Source of the DNA: Bradyrhizobium sp. AUGA SZCCT0283
GTDB taxonomy: Bacteria > Pseudomonadota > Alphaproteobacteria > Rhizobiales > Xanthobacteraceae
Length of the DNA: 64,000 nt
Assembly: GCF_018130385.1 (NCBI RefSeq)
Contig: NZ_JAFCLU010000002.1
Span: 62,001-126,000 of the forward strand
Reading direction: 5' to 3'
Shown: positions 35,708 to 44,981 of the stretch, piece after piece
Layout of the letters: each line of letters starts with the position of its first letter
Position numbering within the stretch: position 1 is the stretch's first letter
The notes under the pieces: generated by a model
Told to the model about the DNA's origin: nothing
Seen by the model: the letters and a program-made list of their open reading frames with translations, nothing else
Databases searched by the model: none
Translations under genes and position numbers: made by a program

Positions 35708-35841
35708 GGGTTCCTCCATTCGTTGGCCGGCAAGATAGAGCAGCGCGCGGACGTTGAGAAGGCGACTTTCCGCCCGCTGGTCAGGCCCGAACAGGCGGCA
35801 TAGCATCGCCCCCTCAACAATCTGCACAGGGGGGACTGCCC

Positions 35842-36291
35842 GTGAATCGCCTGGCCACCACGCTATCGCTCGCCGTCGCCTTTGCCGCCGGCTGCAGCGT
35901 CACCCACCTACTCCGTCCGGCGATCGCCGCCGAGAACATCACGGCACAGGTCATCCACACCGGCGAACTCGAGGGCGATGCGCTCGGCATGCCCTCGGGC
36001 ACCGGCATGCGCTCCAGATTGTTCGTTGCCGCCGACGGCATGACCATCTCGATCCAGGACGGCAATGTCGGCAAGCACATGCATCCCAACACCAACGAGA
36101 TCCAGTACATCCTCGGCGGCACCGGCACGATCTGGCTGGACGACAAGGAAGTGAAGGTGAAGCCGGGCGATCTCGTCGTGATCCCGAAGGGCACCGCGCA
36201 TGGCGGCACCAAGCCGGACGGCCGCACCCTCAAGGCCATCGCGATCAAGACGCCGCCGCAGGCGCCTGACGATACCAAGATGCTGAATTGA
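35842..36291 (+). CDS. Exported cupin-domain protein
   Basis: 149 residues from GTG 35842, preceded by a GGGGGA ribosome site. The N terminus is a signal peptide or anchor (LATTLSLAVAFAAGC, cleavage near AIAA-E at residue 30); the Cys18 in AAGCSV could also be a lipobox. A single cupin barrel follows: HMHPNTNEIQYILGGTG (two His ligands and a Glu) and later PKGTAHGG. The metal site looks complete. No partner gene indicates the substrate. Confidence 0.8.
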   Translation: MNRLATTLSLAVAFAAGCSVTHLLRPAIAAENITAQVIHTGELEGDALGMPSGTGMRSRLFVAADGMTISIQDGNVGKHMHPNTNEIQYILGGTGTIWLDDKEVKVKPGDLVVIPKGTAHGGTKPDGRTLKAIAIKTPPQAPDDTKMLN

Positions 36292-36308
36292 GGGCTGGCT
36301 GCTTCCTC

Positions 36309-36393
36309 CGTCATTGCGAGCGAAGCGAAGCAATCCATAGGGCCGCAAGTCGAGAGATGGATTGCTTCGTCGCTTCGCTCCTCGCAATGACGG
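36309..36393. repeat. Palindromic repeat, CGTCATTGC...GCAATGACGG family (copy 2)
   Basis: Two complementary arms, CGTCATTGCGAGCGAAGCG with AAGCAATCCA at the left and TGGATTGCTTCG...GCAATGACGG at the right, surround a central GGGCCGCAAGTCG. It lies between the cupin and OsmC genes. Confidence 0.85.
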
Positions 36394-36435
36394 CTGGAGC
36401 CGTAGAACTCCGATAAGGTCATCATGGAGGATCAC

Positions 36436-36897
36436 GTGGCAACAGGGAAAACATACAAGTCCTTTCAGTACAGGAACAACCTGGTCTGGGACAGCGCTCG
36501 CCGCGGCCGAACGTCGGCACCCGGCAAGCCCGACATCGAGATCGGCAGTCCTCCTGAATTCAAGGGAGAGGCGGGCGTCTGGGCTCCCGAAGAAATGTTG
36601 GTCGCCGCGCTGAATGCTTGCATGATGCTGACGTTTGTGTCGTTCGCACAAGGCAAGAGGCTTGCGTTTGTGGCCTATGAAAGCGCTGCAGAAGGCCTGC
36701 TGGCAAACGTCGATGGCAAATACCGGATTGTTGAGGTCAGCGTCCGGCCAATCGTGGTCTTGAGCAGCGAGGCCGATATCGAGGCCGCCCGAACGATCAT
36801 GGCCGAGGTGAAGGCAAACTGCTTCATTTCCAACTCGATTACCGCCGACGTGAAACTGGCTCCGCAATTTCGCATAGCATCCGATGTCGCCACCTAG
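36436..36897 (+). CDS. OsmC/Ohr-family protein
   Basis: 153 residues from GTG 36436, favoured because GGAGG lies five bases upstream; ATG 36424 would add four residues but has no such site. The OsmC fold is shown by PEEMLVAALNACMMLTF (first redox Cys) and VKANCFISNSI (second Cys). Family members reduce organic or fatty-acid peroxides with two cysteines, and both are present here. It stands alone in its direction between two halves of an ABC system. Confidence 0.85.
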   Translation: MATGKTYKSFQYRNNLVWDSARRGRTSAPGKPDIEIGSPPEFKGEAGVWAPEEMLVAALNACMMLTFVSFAQGKRLAFVAYESAAEGLLANVDGKYRIVEVSVRPIVVLSSEADIEAARTIMAEVKANCFISNSITADVKLAPQFRIASDVAT

Positions 36898-36916
36898 TGC
36901 GGCCTTCGGCAGAGCC

Positions 36917-37007
36917 GTAGGATGGGCAGAGGCGCGCTCTTCGCGCCGTGCCCACCATCCATCCGCATCACAATCTTGATGGTGGGCACGCTGCGCTTTG
37001 CCCACCC
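36917..37007. repeat. Inverted repeat, GGTGGGCA...TGCCCACC family (copy 1)
   Basis: GGATGGGCAGAGGCGCGC and GCGCCGTGCCCACCATCC form one hairpin; ATGGTGGGCACGC and GCTTTGCCCACCC follow as a second, complementary pair. The same double structure recurs at 51452-51550. It lies between the OsmC gene and the permease gene. Confidence 0.8.
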
Positions 37008-37030
37008 GATTTCGGCAATGACGGAGAGAC

Positions 37031-37819
37031 CTACACCCTCTCCGCCGCCGCGACCGGCCGCCAGACCAGAAGCCTGCGCTCGACCAGCGTCACCGCCACG
37101 TCGATCAGGATGACGAAAGCTGACAGCACGAACATGCCGGCGAACACGGCGGCGACGTCGAACACGCCTTCGGCCTGCTGGATCAGGTAGCCGAGACCGG
37201 CCGCCGATCCCAGATATTCGCCGACGACAGCACCGACCACGGCGAAGCCGACCGAGGTGTGCAGCGAGGAAAACATCCACGACAGCGCCGACGGCCAGTA
37301 GACATGCCGCGTCAATTGCCGCTCGCTCATGCCGAGCATGCGGCCGTTGTCCAGCACGGTTTGGCTGACCTCCTTGACGCCCTGATAGACGTTGAAGAAC
37401 ACGATGAAGAACACCAGCGTCACGCCGAGCGCGACCTTGGACCAGATGCCGAGGCCGAGCCACAGCGTAAAGATCGGCGCCAGCACCACGCGCGGCAGCG
37501 CGTTGACCATCTTGACGTAGGGATCGAACACCGCGGCGACGCGCGGCTGGCGCGCGAACCAGAAGCCGACCAGCACGCCGCCGACCGAGCCGATCACGAA
37601 AGCCAGCACCGACTCCCACAGCGTAATCATCAGATGCTTCCAGATCACGCCCGAGGAGAACCATTTTACGATCTGGCTGGCGACATCGACCGGGTTGGAG
37701 AAGAAGAACGGCGGCAGCAGGATGCGGCCGAACACCGGCACGGTGGCGAGGAACTGCCACAGCGAGAGTGCCACCACGGCCACCATCAATTGCCAGAACA
37801 GCAGTGTCAGGCGCGACAT
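37031..37819 (-). CDS. ABC transporter permease, SsuC/TauC type
   Basis: 262 residues with six predicted helices and the binding-protein-dependent permease loop VSQTVLDNGRMLGMSERQL, followed by HVYWPSALSWMFSSLH (the EAA-type region, about 152-190). It overlaps the ATPase gene (TGATG). Part of a nitrate/sulfonate/taurine-like importer whose binding protein is probably at 34679. Confidence 0.93.
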   Translation of the reverse strand: MSRLTLLFWQLMVAVVALSLWQFLATVPVFGRILLPPFFFSNPVDVASQIVKWFSSGVIWKHLMITLWESVLAFVIGSVGGVLVGFWFARQPRVAAVFDPYVKMVNALPRVVLAPIFTLWLGLGIWSKVALGVTLVFFIVFFNVYQGVKEVSQTVLDNGRMLGMSERQLTRHVYWPSALSWMFSSLHTSVGFAVVGAVVGEYLGSAAGLGYLIQQAEGVFDVAAVFAGMFVLSAFVILIDVAVTLVERRLLVWRPVAAAERV

Positions 37820-38646
37820 CAGCCGACCTCCGCACTTAGCGTCGACTGCGCATAGCCCTTCATCACTTCGTCCTTCAGCACGCTCCAGATTTCGCGGTGC
37901 AGTTCGTGGAATTGCTTTTCCATCCGCACTTCAGAGATGTCGCGCGGGCGCGGCAGCGGCACGCGCCAGTCGCCGATGATGCGCGCCGAGGGACCTGCCG
38001 ACATGATCACGACACGATCAGCGAGCGCGATCGCCTCTTCGAGATCGTGGGTGACGAACAGCACCGCCTTGCGGTCGGCGTTCCACAGTTCCAGCAGCAG
38101 ATTGCCCATGATCTGCCGGGTCTGCGCGTCAAGCGGGCCGAACGGCTCGTCCATCAAAAGGATTTTTGGATCACGGATCAAAACCTGCGCGAGGCCGACG
38201 CGCTTGCGCTGCCCGCCGGACAGCATGTGCGGATAGCGGTTGGCGAACGCACCGAGGCCGACCGAAGTGAGCCAGCCCTGCGCGCGCAGCAGCGCCTGCT
38301 CGCGCGGCGCGCCCTTGATGTCGAGGCCTATGGCGACATTGTCGATCGCGGTCTTCCAGGGAAACAGCGCATCGGCCTGAAACAGATAGCCGGCATCCCG
38401 GTTCAACCCCGTCAGCGGCTGGCCGAAGATCTTCACCGACCCGGCTGCGGGCTTCAGGAGGCCGGCCGCCACGTTGAGCAGCGTCGATTTCCCGCACCCG
38501 GTCGGGCCGACAATGGCGACGAACTCGCCATGGGCGACGGACAGGCTGGCCCGCTCCACGGCTGTGTAGACGCGATCCCCGGCCACGCGAAACGCCACCG
38601 TCGCATCGTCGAGTGCGACCGCCGCCGGCTGTGCGGTATCCGCCAT
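37819..38646 (-). CDS. ABC transporter ATPase, SsuB/TauB type
   Basis: 275 residues from ATG 38646, preceded by GGGGAGAAAC; an in-frame TTG four codons upstream would overlap that site. Walker A GPTGCGKSTLL is near 46-56, signature LSGGQRKRVGLAQ near 143-155, Walker B ILLMDEPFGPLD near 166-177. It is translationally coupled to the permease downstream. The gene is divergent from the osmoprotectant-type ATPase, with about 120 bases between the two starts. Confidence 0.94.
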   Translation of the reverse strand: MADTAQPAAVALDDATVAFRVAGDRVYTAVERASLSVAHGEFVAIVGPTGCGKSTLLNVAAGLLKPAAGSVKIFGQPLTGLNRDAGYLFQADALFPWKTAIDNVAIGLDIKGAPREQALLRAQGWLTSVGLGAFANRYPHMLSGGQRKRVGLAQVLIRDPKILLMDEPFGPLDAQTRQIMGNLLLELWNADRKAVLFVTHDLEEAIALADRVVIMSAGPSARIIGDWRVPLPRPRDISEVRMEKQFHELHREIWSVLKDEVMKGYAQSTLSAEVG

Positions 38647-38767
38647 GTTTCTCCCCAAAAGTTTGGAGTGATGCCTTAGCGGTTACCAAGGATAAGTTCA
38701 ACGCGGCATCCCGACGTGGTAGTTGATCTCTTACCCTCCCCTGGAGGGGACAAGGAGTCGAGATCGC

Positions 38768-39553
38768 ATGCCAACTCCCCTGATCGCCTATTCGCATGTC
38801 GGCAAGACCTTTGACGGCGGCCGCGTGGTCGCAGTCGACGACGTCTCGGTCGAGGTCGCCGAGGGCGAGTTTCTGGCCATCGTCGGCGGCTCCGGTTCGG
38901 GCAAGACCACGCTGTTGCGGCTCGCCAACCGGCTGATCGAGGCGGACACCGGCTCGATCACGGTCGAAGGCGAGGACGTGCGTCAGGTCGATCCGATCCT
39001 GCTGCGGCGGCGGATCGGCTATGTGTTCCAGAGCGGCGGGCTGTTTCCGCATCTGACCGTCGCGGACAATATCGGCATTACGCCGAAGCTGACGGGCACG
39101 CCGCCCGCCGGGATTTCCGCGCGGGTAGATGAGCTGCTCGACCTTGTCAGGCTCGACCGGGCGCAATACCGCGACCGCCTGCCGCACGAACTTTCCGGGG
39201 GTCAGCGCCAGCGCGTCGGCGTGGCGCGGGCGCTCGCCGCAAAACCGCGCATCGTGCTGATGGACGAGCCGTTCGGCGCGCTCGATCCCTTAACCCGCGA
39301 CGCGCTCGGCGACGATTTTCGCGAGCTGCATCGCACGCTCGGCTTGACCACGGTCATGATCACCCATGACATGACCGAAGCCATCCTGCTCGCCGACCGG
39401 ATCGCGGTGATGGGAGGCGGCCGGCTGCTGGCGCAGGGCACGCCGTCAGAGCTTTCGGAAAGCTGTGACGCGTACGTCGGCGAACTGCTGCGCACGCCGC
39501 GCCGGCAGGCCGAACGGCTCGGCGCCCTGCTGCCGCGGGAGGGTGCGGCATGA
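38768..39553 (+). CDS. ABC transporter ATPase, glycine betaine/osmoprotectant type
   Basis: 261 residues from ATG 38768. Walker A GGSGSGKTTLLRLANRLIE is near 39-57, whose LANRLIE ending is typical of the OpuA/ProV branch; signature LSGGQRQRVGVARAL and Walker B IVLMDEPFGALDPLTR follow. No CBS regulatory domains are attached, as in the YehX/OpuC type short forms. It overlaps the permease/binding-protein fusion gene by four bases, so the two form one transport unit. Confidence 0.94.
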   Translation: MPTPLIAYSHVGKTFDGGRVVAVDDVSVEVAEGEFLAIVGGSGSGKTTLLRLANRLIEADTGSITVEGEDVRQVDPILLRRRIGYVFQSGGLFPHLTVADNIGITPKLTGTPPAGISARVDELLDLVRLDRAQYRDRLPHELSGGQRQRVGVARALAAKPRIVLMDEPFGALDPLTRDALGDDFRELHRTLGLTTVMITHDMTEAILLADRIAVMGGGRLLAQGTPSELSESCDAYVGELLRTPRRQAERLGALLPREGAA

Positions 39554-41109
39554 GCCTCTTCGCCGATCCGCGCTGGGGCGAGGCGCTGGGCCACCTGCCC
39601 GATTATCTCGGCAATCACGTCCGTGTCAGCGTCACCGCGCTGGCGCTGGGACTTCTGGTCAGCCTGCCCCTCGCGATTGCGGTACGCAATCGTCGAGTAG
39701 CGCGCGGCGCGCTGCTCGGGCTCGCCAGCATCGTGCAGACGGTGCCGGGACTGGCGCTGCTGGCGCTGTTCTATCCGCTGCTGCTGGCGCTCGCGGCGCT
39801 CTCGCTGTCATGGTTCGGCTTTGGCTTCTCCGCGTTCGGATTCCTGCCCGCGGTGCTGGCGCTGGCGCTCTATTCGATGCTGCCGGTGCTGCGCAACACC
39901 ATCACCGGCCTGCAGGGCGTCGATGCCGCCATCCTGGAAGCGGCGCAGGGCGTCGGCATGACGCCGCAGCAATCGCTGTTCACGGTCGAACTGCCGCTGG
40001 CGCTTCCGGTGATGATGGCGGGCATCCGCACTGCGGCGGTCTGGGTGATCGGTACCGCGACGCTGTCGACGCCGATCGGCCAGACCAGCCTCGGCAATTA
40101 CATCTTTGCAGGGCTGCAGACCCAGAACTGGGTGTTCGTGCTGTTCGGTTGCCTCGCCGCCGCGGTGCTGGCGCTACTGGTCGATCAACTGCTGGCGCTG
40201 ATCGAAAGCGGATTGCGCTACCGCAGCCGCCTGCGCGCGGCGCTCGGCGGTACCGGCATCGCGGCGCTGGTCGCGGCCACGCTGGTGCCCACCATGATGC
40301 GCTCGCAGACGAACTACGTCGTCGGCGCAAAAACCTTCACCGAACAATATGTGCTGTCGGCATTGATGGTGCAGCGGCTGAAGGCAGCCTCGCTTCCTGC
40401 GACGACGCGCGAAGGCCTTGGCTCCAACGTGATCTTCGGGGCGCTGGCGGCCAACGATATCGACGTCTATGTCGACTATTCCGGCACGCTGTGGGCCAAC
40501 CAGTTCCAGCGCACCGACATGCGGCCGCGCCAGGAGCTGCTGGCCGAACTGAAAACCATACTGGCGAAGCAGAACATCACGCTACTGGGCGAACTCGGCT
40601 TCGAGAACGCCTATGCGCTGGTGATGCCGCGCAAGCGCGCCGAGCAGCTCGGCATCCGCACCATCGCCGACCTCGCCACGCGCGCGGCGAACATGTCGAT
40701 CGCCGGCGACTATGAATTCTTCTCGCGCCCCGAATGGACCGCGCTGCGCAAGGCCTACGGCCTGTCGTTCCGCGCCCAGCGGCAGATGCAGCCGGACTTC
40801 ATGTATGCGGCGGTCGCCTCCGGCGAAGTCGACGTCATCGCCGGCTACACCAGCGACGGGCTGATCGCGAAATACGACCTGGTGACGCTGGGCGACACCA
40901 GGCGCGCGATCCCGCCCTACGACGCGATCGTGCTGCTGGCGCCGAAGCGCGCCAATGACGATGGCTTGCGCAAGGCGCTGGCGCCGCTGCTCGGAAAGAT
41001 CGACATCGCCACAATGCGCGAGGCCAATCTGCGCGCGGCCGGCAATGACGCCACGAGCTCGCCGGATGTGGTGGCGCAGTGGCTGTGGGAGACGGTGGGG
41101 AAGAAGTAG
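39550..41109 (+). CDS. Fused ABC permease and osmoprotectant-type substrate-binding domain
   Basis: 519 residues. Residues 1-215 are a permease of the OpuCB/YehY type (QGVGMTPQQSLFTVELPLALP near 135-155, WVIGTATLSTPIGQTSLGNY following). A hydrophobic segment at about 235-255 leads into an OpuAC/YehZ-like binding domain that starts VVGAKTFTEQYVLSALM at about 257 and contains DVYVDYSGTLWANQF and DVIAGYTSDGLIA. Such fusions occur in choline/betaine and ergothioneine (EgtUBC-like) importers. The binding domain is thus tethered on the outer face and no separate binding protein is needed. Confidence 0.92.
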   Translation: MSLFADPRWGEALGHLPDYLGNHVRVSVTALALGLLVSLPLAIAVRNRRVARGALLGLASIVQTVPGLALLALFYPLLLALAALSLSWFGFGFSAFGFLPAVLALALYSMLPVLRNTITGLQGVDAAILEAAQGVGMTPQQSLFTVELPLALPVMMAGIRTAAVWVIGTATLSTPIGQTSLGNYIFAGLQTQNWVFVLFGCLAAAVLALLVDQLLALIESGLRYRSRLRAALGGTGIAALVAATLVPTMMRSQTNYVVGAKTFTEQYVLSALMVQRLKAASLPATTREGLGSNVIFGALAANDIDVYVDYSGTLWANQFQRTDMRPRQELLAELKTILAKQNITLLGELGFENAYALVMPRKRAEQLGIRTIADLATRAANMSIAGDYEFFSRPEWTALRKAYGLSFRAQRQMQPDFMYAAVASGEVDVIAGYTSDGLIAKYDLVTLGDTRRAIPPYDAIVLLAPKRANDDGLRKALAPLLGKIDIATMREANLRAAGNDATSSPDVVAQWLWETVGKK

Positions 41110-41115
41110 CTGGCA

Positions 41116-41201
41116 CCGTCATTGCGAGGAGCGAAGCGACGAAGCAATCCATGCCTCCGCTTGCGGCGCGATGGATTGCTTCGCTTCGCTCGCAATGACG
41201 G
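41116..41201. repeat. Palindromic repeat, CGTCATTGC...GCAATGACGG family (copy 3)
   Basis: Arms CGTCATTGCGAGGAGCGAAG with CGAAGCAATCCA and TGGATTGCTTCGCTTCGCTC with GCAATGACGG surround a short GC-rich centre. It begins only seven bases past the fusion gene's stop, so it may act as its transcript end. Confidence 0.85.
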
Positions 41202-41226
41202 GGATAGGCCGCAGGCAAAGGACGTG

Positions 41227-41253
41227 GATGGCCGGGTCAAGCCCGGCCATGAC
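41227..41253. repeat. Hairpin ATGGCCGGGTCAAGCCCGGCCAT
   Basis: A perfect nine-pair stem (ATGGCCGGG/CCCGGCCAT) with a five-base loop. The same CCGGTCAAGCCGG-type core occurs at 56590. It is part of the short palindrome set scattered through this genome, located between convergent genes. Confidence 0.7.
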
Positions 41254-41261
41254 GGCAAGAG

Positions 41262-43013
41262 TTACAATCCCTTGATCATCCCGGCGTCGATCAGCAGGCG
41301 GTTGAACCGGCGTGCTTCCGCGCCCTTCCTGCAGGCGTAGAAGGTGCCCTTGCAGCGGAGCATGATGCTCTTCTGCTCGGCAAACGACGGATCGAGCGGG
41401 AGGCCGGCGGCTTCCTGGAGCACGAGCGGGATGTAGGCTGCGTCGAGGGTTTCGAGCGCGGACGACAGGTTGTAGGGTGAGTAGTTGATGCCGTCGATCG
41501 CATAATAGGTCGAGAAATAGCGCGGGTCGGCGGCCATCAGGCGTTTCGCCAGCAGTCCCCGATCGATCCCGGGCTCCAGCAGCTTTTGCGAAATCGCCGG
41601 CTGGTGATCGCCGAAACGCAGCACCAGGAAAGACTCGTCCGGATAGTCGCGCTTCAGCCGCTCGGTGAATTCGCGATAGTCGTTGGCCGTCATGGCCTGG
41701 CGGCGGATGTACTCGTCGACCTCGTCGGTGTTACCGGGCGGCTTCCAGCCCGCAGGCGTCAGGTCGGGCCGGTAGACGCTCCACCAGGGAAAATGATTGG
41801 CGGTGAGGTAGACGAACATGAAGACCGGCGACCGCTGCGGCTGCTCACGCGCGAACACCTTCAGCGCCTGATCGTAATAGAATGTGTCGGGCTGCATGTC
41901 CTCGTTCACGCCCATCCCGGCCATGTCAATGAACTCTCCGACGCCGGTGCCCTTCTGGAACGCGCGCGCGCTGAGGAAGTCGCCATAGGTCGGATAGAGC
42001 GAGACGGTCTTGTAGCCGCAGCGCTGCAGGGCCCGCGGCAGTCCGCGCGTCACGCGGCCGGCGGCGATCCGCGTGACGTAGAATTTCAGATCGCCGAACG
42101 AGCGCGCCGAGAGGCCGGTCAGCACGTTGAATTCGGTGTACCAGGTCGGCCCGCCGGTCGACTCCGCGATCATGGTGCGCTGCTTGCCGTCGCTCGACTT
42201 GAAATAATCGGCGTATCCGGCCGGCACCTTGATGCCAGGCGCCGAGGTGACGTCGAAGCTCGACTCATCGAGCAGCATGATGATGTGGGGCCGCTTGGCC
42301 GTGGCGTCGCAGGCCTCGGCCGGAGGCAGCGTCGTTCGGCCAGCGGCGCGCGCTTCTCGGGTCAGAAGCGGACGGTCCGCCGGCGGATCGGCCTCGATCC
42401 ATCCGGTCGAAGCCAGCCGGGATACCGCCACCACGCCCGAGCGCGCCAGATTGGAAATATGATTGACGCCCTGGAACGGCTCCCATGCCTGCTCGGGCGA
42501 TGCGACCGCCATCGCCGCGATCAGCGCGGCCGTCGCGGCCACGCCCGTCAGCGCAAAGCGGCGGCGCACGCGGAACGGATCGAAACGCCAGATCAGCCAC
42601 AACAGCGGAGCCGCAACGAGGCCTGCCGCGATCAACTGCATCTGCAGGCGCGGGAACACCGAGAGCAGAAACGAGAACGTATCGCGGTCGATGATCAGGA
42701 AGTCGAGGAATGTCAGCGTTAACTGCAGGATGCCGAACTTGAAGTGCGACAGCGCGATCAGGATCGCGATGAAAGCCAGCGCCAGCGCTGCGCAGATGGC
42801 GGGCCGCTGCAGCACGACCAGCAGGAAGCAGTTCACGAACACCCACGCCAGCACGGACAGCGTAATCGCAAACGGCCCGTATTCGGTGGTCAAGAGAACC
42901 GCCAGCGCGGCCAGATGCACGGCAACGATCAGGCCGGCGAGCGCAAAAAACCTGATACCGCGCGATTCCGCACGGAGGCTTTCGCTCATTTCGGGTCCCG
43001 CAACGGCCGTCAT
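41262..43013 (-). CDS. Membrane-anchored sulfatase/LtaS-like enzyme, paralogue 1
   Basis: 583 residues. Four or five membrane helices in residues 20-170, then a periplasmic alkaline-phosphatase-superfamily domain. PHIIMLLDESSFD near 242-254 supplies metal ligands, GGPTWYTEFNVLTGLS near 287-302 carries the putative nucleophile Thr290, and LRFGDHQP near 505 a later metal site. LtaS and OpgB-type enzymes of this fold transfer phosphoglycerol or phosphoethanolamine to envelope glycans; which is done here is unknown. It starts three bases after the tandem paralogue ends. Confidence 0.85.
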   Translation of the reverse strand: MTAVAGPEMSESLRAESRGIRFFALAGLIVAVHLAALAVLLTTEYGPFAITLSVLAWVFVNCFLLVVLQRPAICAALALAFIAILIALSHFKFGILQLTLTFLDFLIIDRDTFSFLLSVFPRLQMQLIAAGLVAAPLLWLIWRFDPFRVRRRFALTGVAATAALIAAMAVASPEQAWEPFQGVNHISNLARSGVVAVSRLASTGWIEADPPADRPLLTREARAAGRTTLPPAEACDATAKRPHIIMLLDESSFDVTSAPGIKVPAGYADYFKSSDGKQRTMIAESTGGPTWYTEFNVLTGLSARSFGDLKFYVTRIAAGRVTRGLPRALQRCGYKTVSLYPTYGDFLSARAFQKGTGVGEFIDMAGMGVNEDMQPDTFYYDQALKVFAREQPQRSPVFMFVYLTANHFPWWSVYRPDLTPAGWKPPGNTDEVDEYIRRQAMTANDYREFTERLKRDYPDESFLVLRFGDHQPAISQKLLEPGIDRGLLAKRLMAADPRYFSTYYAIDGINYSPYNLSSALETLDAAYIPLVLQEAAGLPLDPSFAEQKSIMLRCKGTFYACRKGAEARRFNRLLIDAGMIKGL

Positions 43014-43016
43014 GCC

Positions 43017-44726
43017 CTAGAGCCCCTTGATGAAACCTGCCTCGATCAACAACCGGTTGAACCTGCGCGCCTCGGCGCCGTCCTTGCAGGCGTAGAATAC
43101 ACCCTTGCAGCGGAGCATGATGTTCTTTTGCTCCTCGAACGACGGATCAAGCGGAATACCGGCGGCTTCCTGGATCACCAGCGGCAGATAGGGCGCGTCG
43201 ATCGTGTCCATCACGGCGGAACTCTTCACCGGCTCGAAATTGATGGCGTCGATCGCGTAATAGGTGGTGAAGTAGCGCGGGTCGTAGGTGTCGAACTTGC
43301 GGGCGACCCTGGCTTCATCCAGACCGGGATCCAGGAGGTTCGACGAGAACTCCGGCTGATGGTCGCCGTAACGGACGATCAGGAACGGCTGCGCCGGGAA
43401 CTTCTTCTTCAGGCTGGCGATGAAGCCCGCATAGTCGCCGGCGCTCATGGTCTGGCGGCGCAGATATTCGTCGACCACCGGCGCGTTGCCGGGCTTGCGC
43501 CAGGACGGCAGCAGGTCGGGGCGGAACCTGGTTTCCCAGGGGAAATGGTTGGCGGCGAGATAGACGAAGGTGAACAGCGGCGTATTGGCCGGCTGCTCCG
43601 CGATCAGCTTGACGGCCTTGTCGTAGAAGAAGCTGTCCGGCTCGATGCCCTTGGCGCCGAGATCGCGCGCATCGTAGAAGTGCTGGATGCCCGTGGAGGT
43701 CTGGAAACCCCGCGCGCCCATGAAGGCGCCGTAGGCCGGATAGAGCGAGAGGGTGCTGTAACCGCAACGGCGCAGCGCCAGCGGCAGTCCGCGCTCGACC
43801 CGCCCCGACGCGATGCGGGTGACGAAATAGGAGAACCGGCCGAACGATCGCGACGACAGGCCGGCCAGCACGTTGTACTCGGCCATCCAGCTTGCGCCGC
43901 CGCTGCTTTCGGCCATGAACTTGCGCTCGCGGCCGTCAAAGGACTTGAAGTGGCTGCCATAGTCAGGCGGCACCCTGACGCCACTGGCCTGACGGATATC
44001 GAAGCTCGACTCGTCATGGATCATGATGATGTGCGGCCGGCGGCCGGCGACATGACAGGAATCGACCAGCGGCATCTTGAGCCGCTCGGCGGTCACGGCC
44101 TCCGATTCCATGAAGCCATAATGGGCGAAGTCGGAAACCGCCGTCACGCCCGAGCGGGCGAATTTGGAGAAATAGCCGTCGTCGTAATAGCCGCGCCAGG
44201 CTTCATCCGGCCAGGTGATGGAATAACCGGCAAGCGCCGCAAGGCAGGCGAGCTTGCCGGCCAGCGCCGGCAAGCGGCGGATGCGGAACGGATCGAGCCA
44301 CCACAGCGCGTACATCAGCGGCAGGATGACGAGCGCGGCGCCGACCACGCTCCAGCGCAGATTGGGAAAGATCGTGAACAGGTAGGCCGCGGTGTCGCGG
44401 TCGATCACCATCAGGTCGACGAAGTTCGCGGTCATCTGCACGACGTCGTGCTTGAGCCGCGACAACAGGACCAGCACCACGACCAGCGTCAGCGACAGCG
44501 CGCCCGACAGCGCCGGGCGCCGCAGCAGCGTGATGAAGAAAAAGTTCAGGATGCCCCATGCCAGCGCGAAGCCCATCCGGCCGCCGAAATCGGTTTCGGT
44601 CTGCAGCAGGATCGCCAGCGCTGCCATGTGCGGTGCAGCGACAGCCGAAAGCCGCCAGAAGCCGATGGCGGCAAGGCCGGCGACGAGGGTGGCGGCGGAG
44701 GGCCCTGGATTTGGCGCGGGCGCCAT
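43017..44726 (-). CDS. Membrane-anchored sulfatase/LtaS-like enzyme, paralogue 2
   Basis: 569 residues from ATG 44726. That start was chosen because it puts the shared AALAxLLxTE helix at the same residue (33-44) as in paralogue 1; the frame is open to 44840 without a ribosome site. The domain layout matches its neighbour, with PHIIMIHDESSFD and VRYGDHQPEFS. The nucleophile segment reads GGASWMAEYNVLAGLS, so serine replaces the threonine of paralogue 1. The pair form an operon and probably act on the same envelope substrate with different donors or acceptors. Confidence 0.84.
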   Translation of the reverse strand: MAPAPNPGPSAATLVAGLAAIGFWRLSAVAAPHMAALAILLQTETDFGGRMGFALAWGILNFFFITLLRRPALSGALSLTLVVVLVLLSRLKHDVVQMTANFVDLMVIDRDTAAYLFTIFPNLRWSVVGAALVILPLMYALWWLDPFRIRRLPALAGKLACLAALAGYSITWPDEAWRGYYDDGYFSKFARSGVTAVSDFAHYGFMESEAVTAERLKMPLVDSCHVAGRRPHIIMIHDESSFDIRQASGVRVPPDYGSHFKSFDGRERKFMAESSGGASWMAEYNVLAGLSSRSFGRFSYFVTRIASGRVERGLPLALRRCGYSTLSLYPAYGAFMGARGFQTSTGIQHFYDARDLGAKGIEPDSFFYDKAVKLIAEQPANTPLFTFVYLAANHFPWETRFRPDLLPSWRKPGNAPVVDEYLRRQTMSAGDYAGFIASLKKKFPAQPFLIVRYGDHQPEFSSNLLDPGLDEARVARKFDTYDPRYFTTYYAIDAINFEPVKSSAVMDTIDAPYLPLVIQEAAGIPLDPSFEEQKNIMLRCKGVFYACKDGAEARRFNRLLIEAGFIKGL

Positions 44727-44981
44727 CGGTGGAAACGCAACATGACCCGGCGCAATGCAAAGTCTTGGCTGGTGACGACCAGGAGACGCACGACCAGCCG
44801 GAACCTGTGTCGTGTCATAAAAACGTAGTGGAATCGTCATGAACGCGCAATGAATTTGCCGCCGGCGAACGCCGCAGGGTAAATTTGACGCTGATATTCC
44901 TGGGCGCGAAGTACGAAGCCGGAATCTCGAGATCCTGGGCAGCGGACTCTCCGGAAATGCCGGCCGTGTTCAGGTTCTTGT

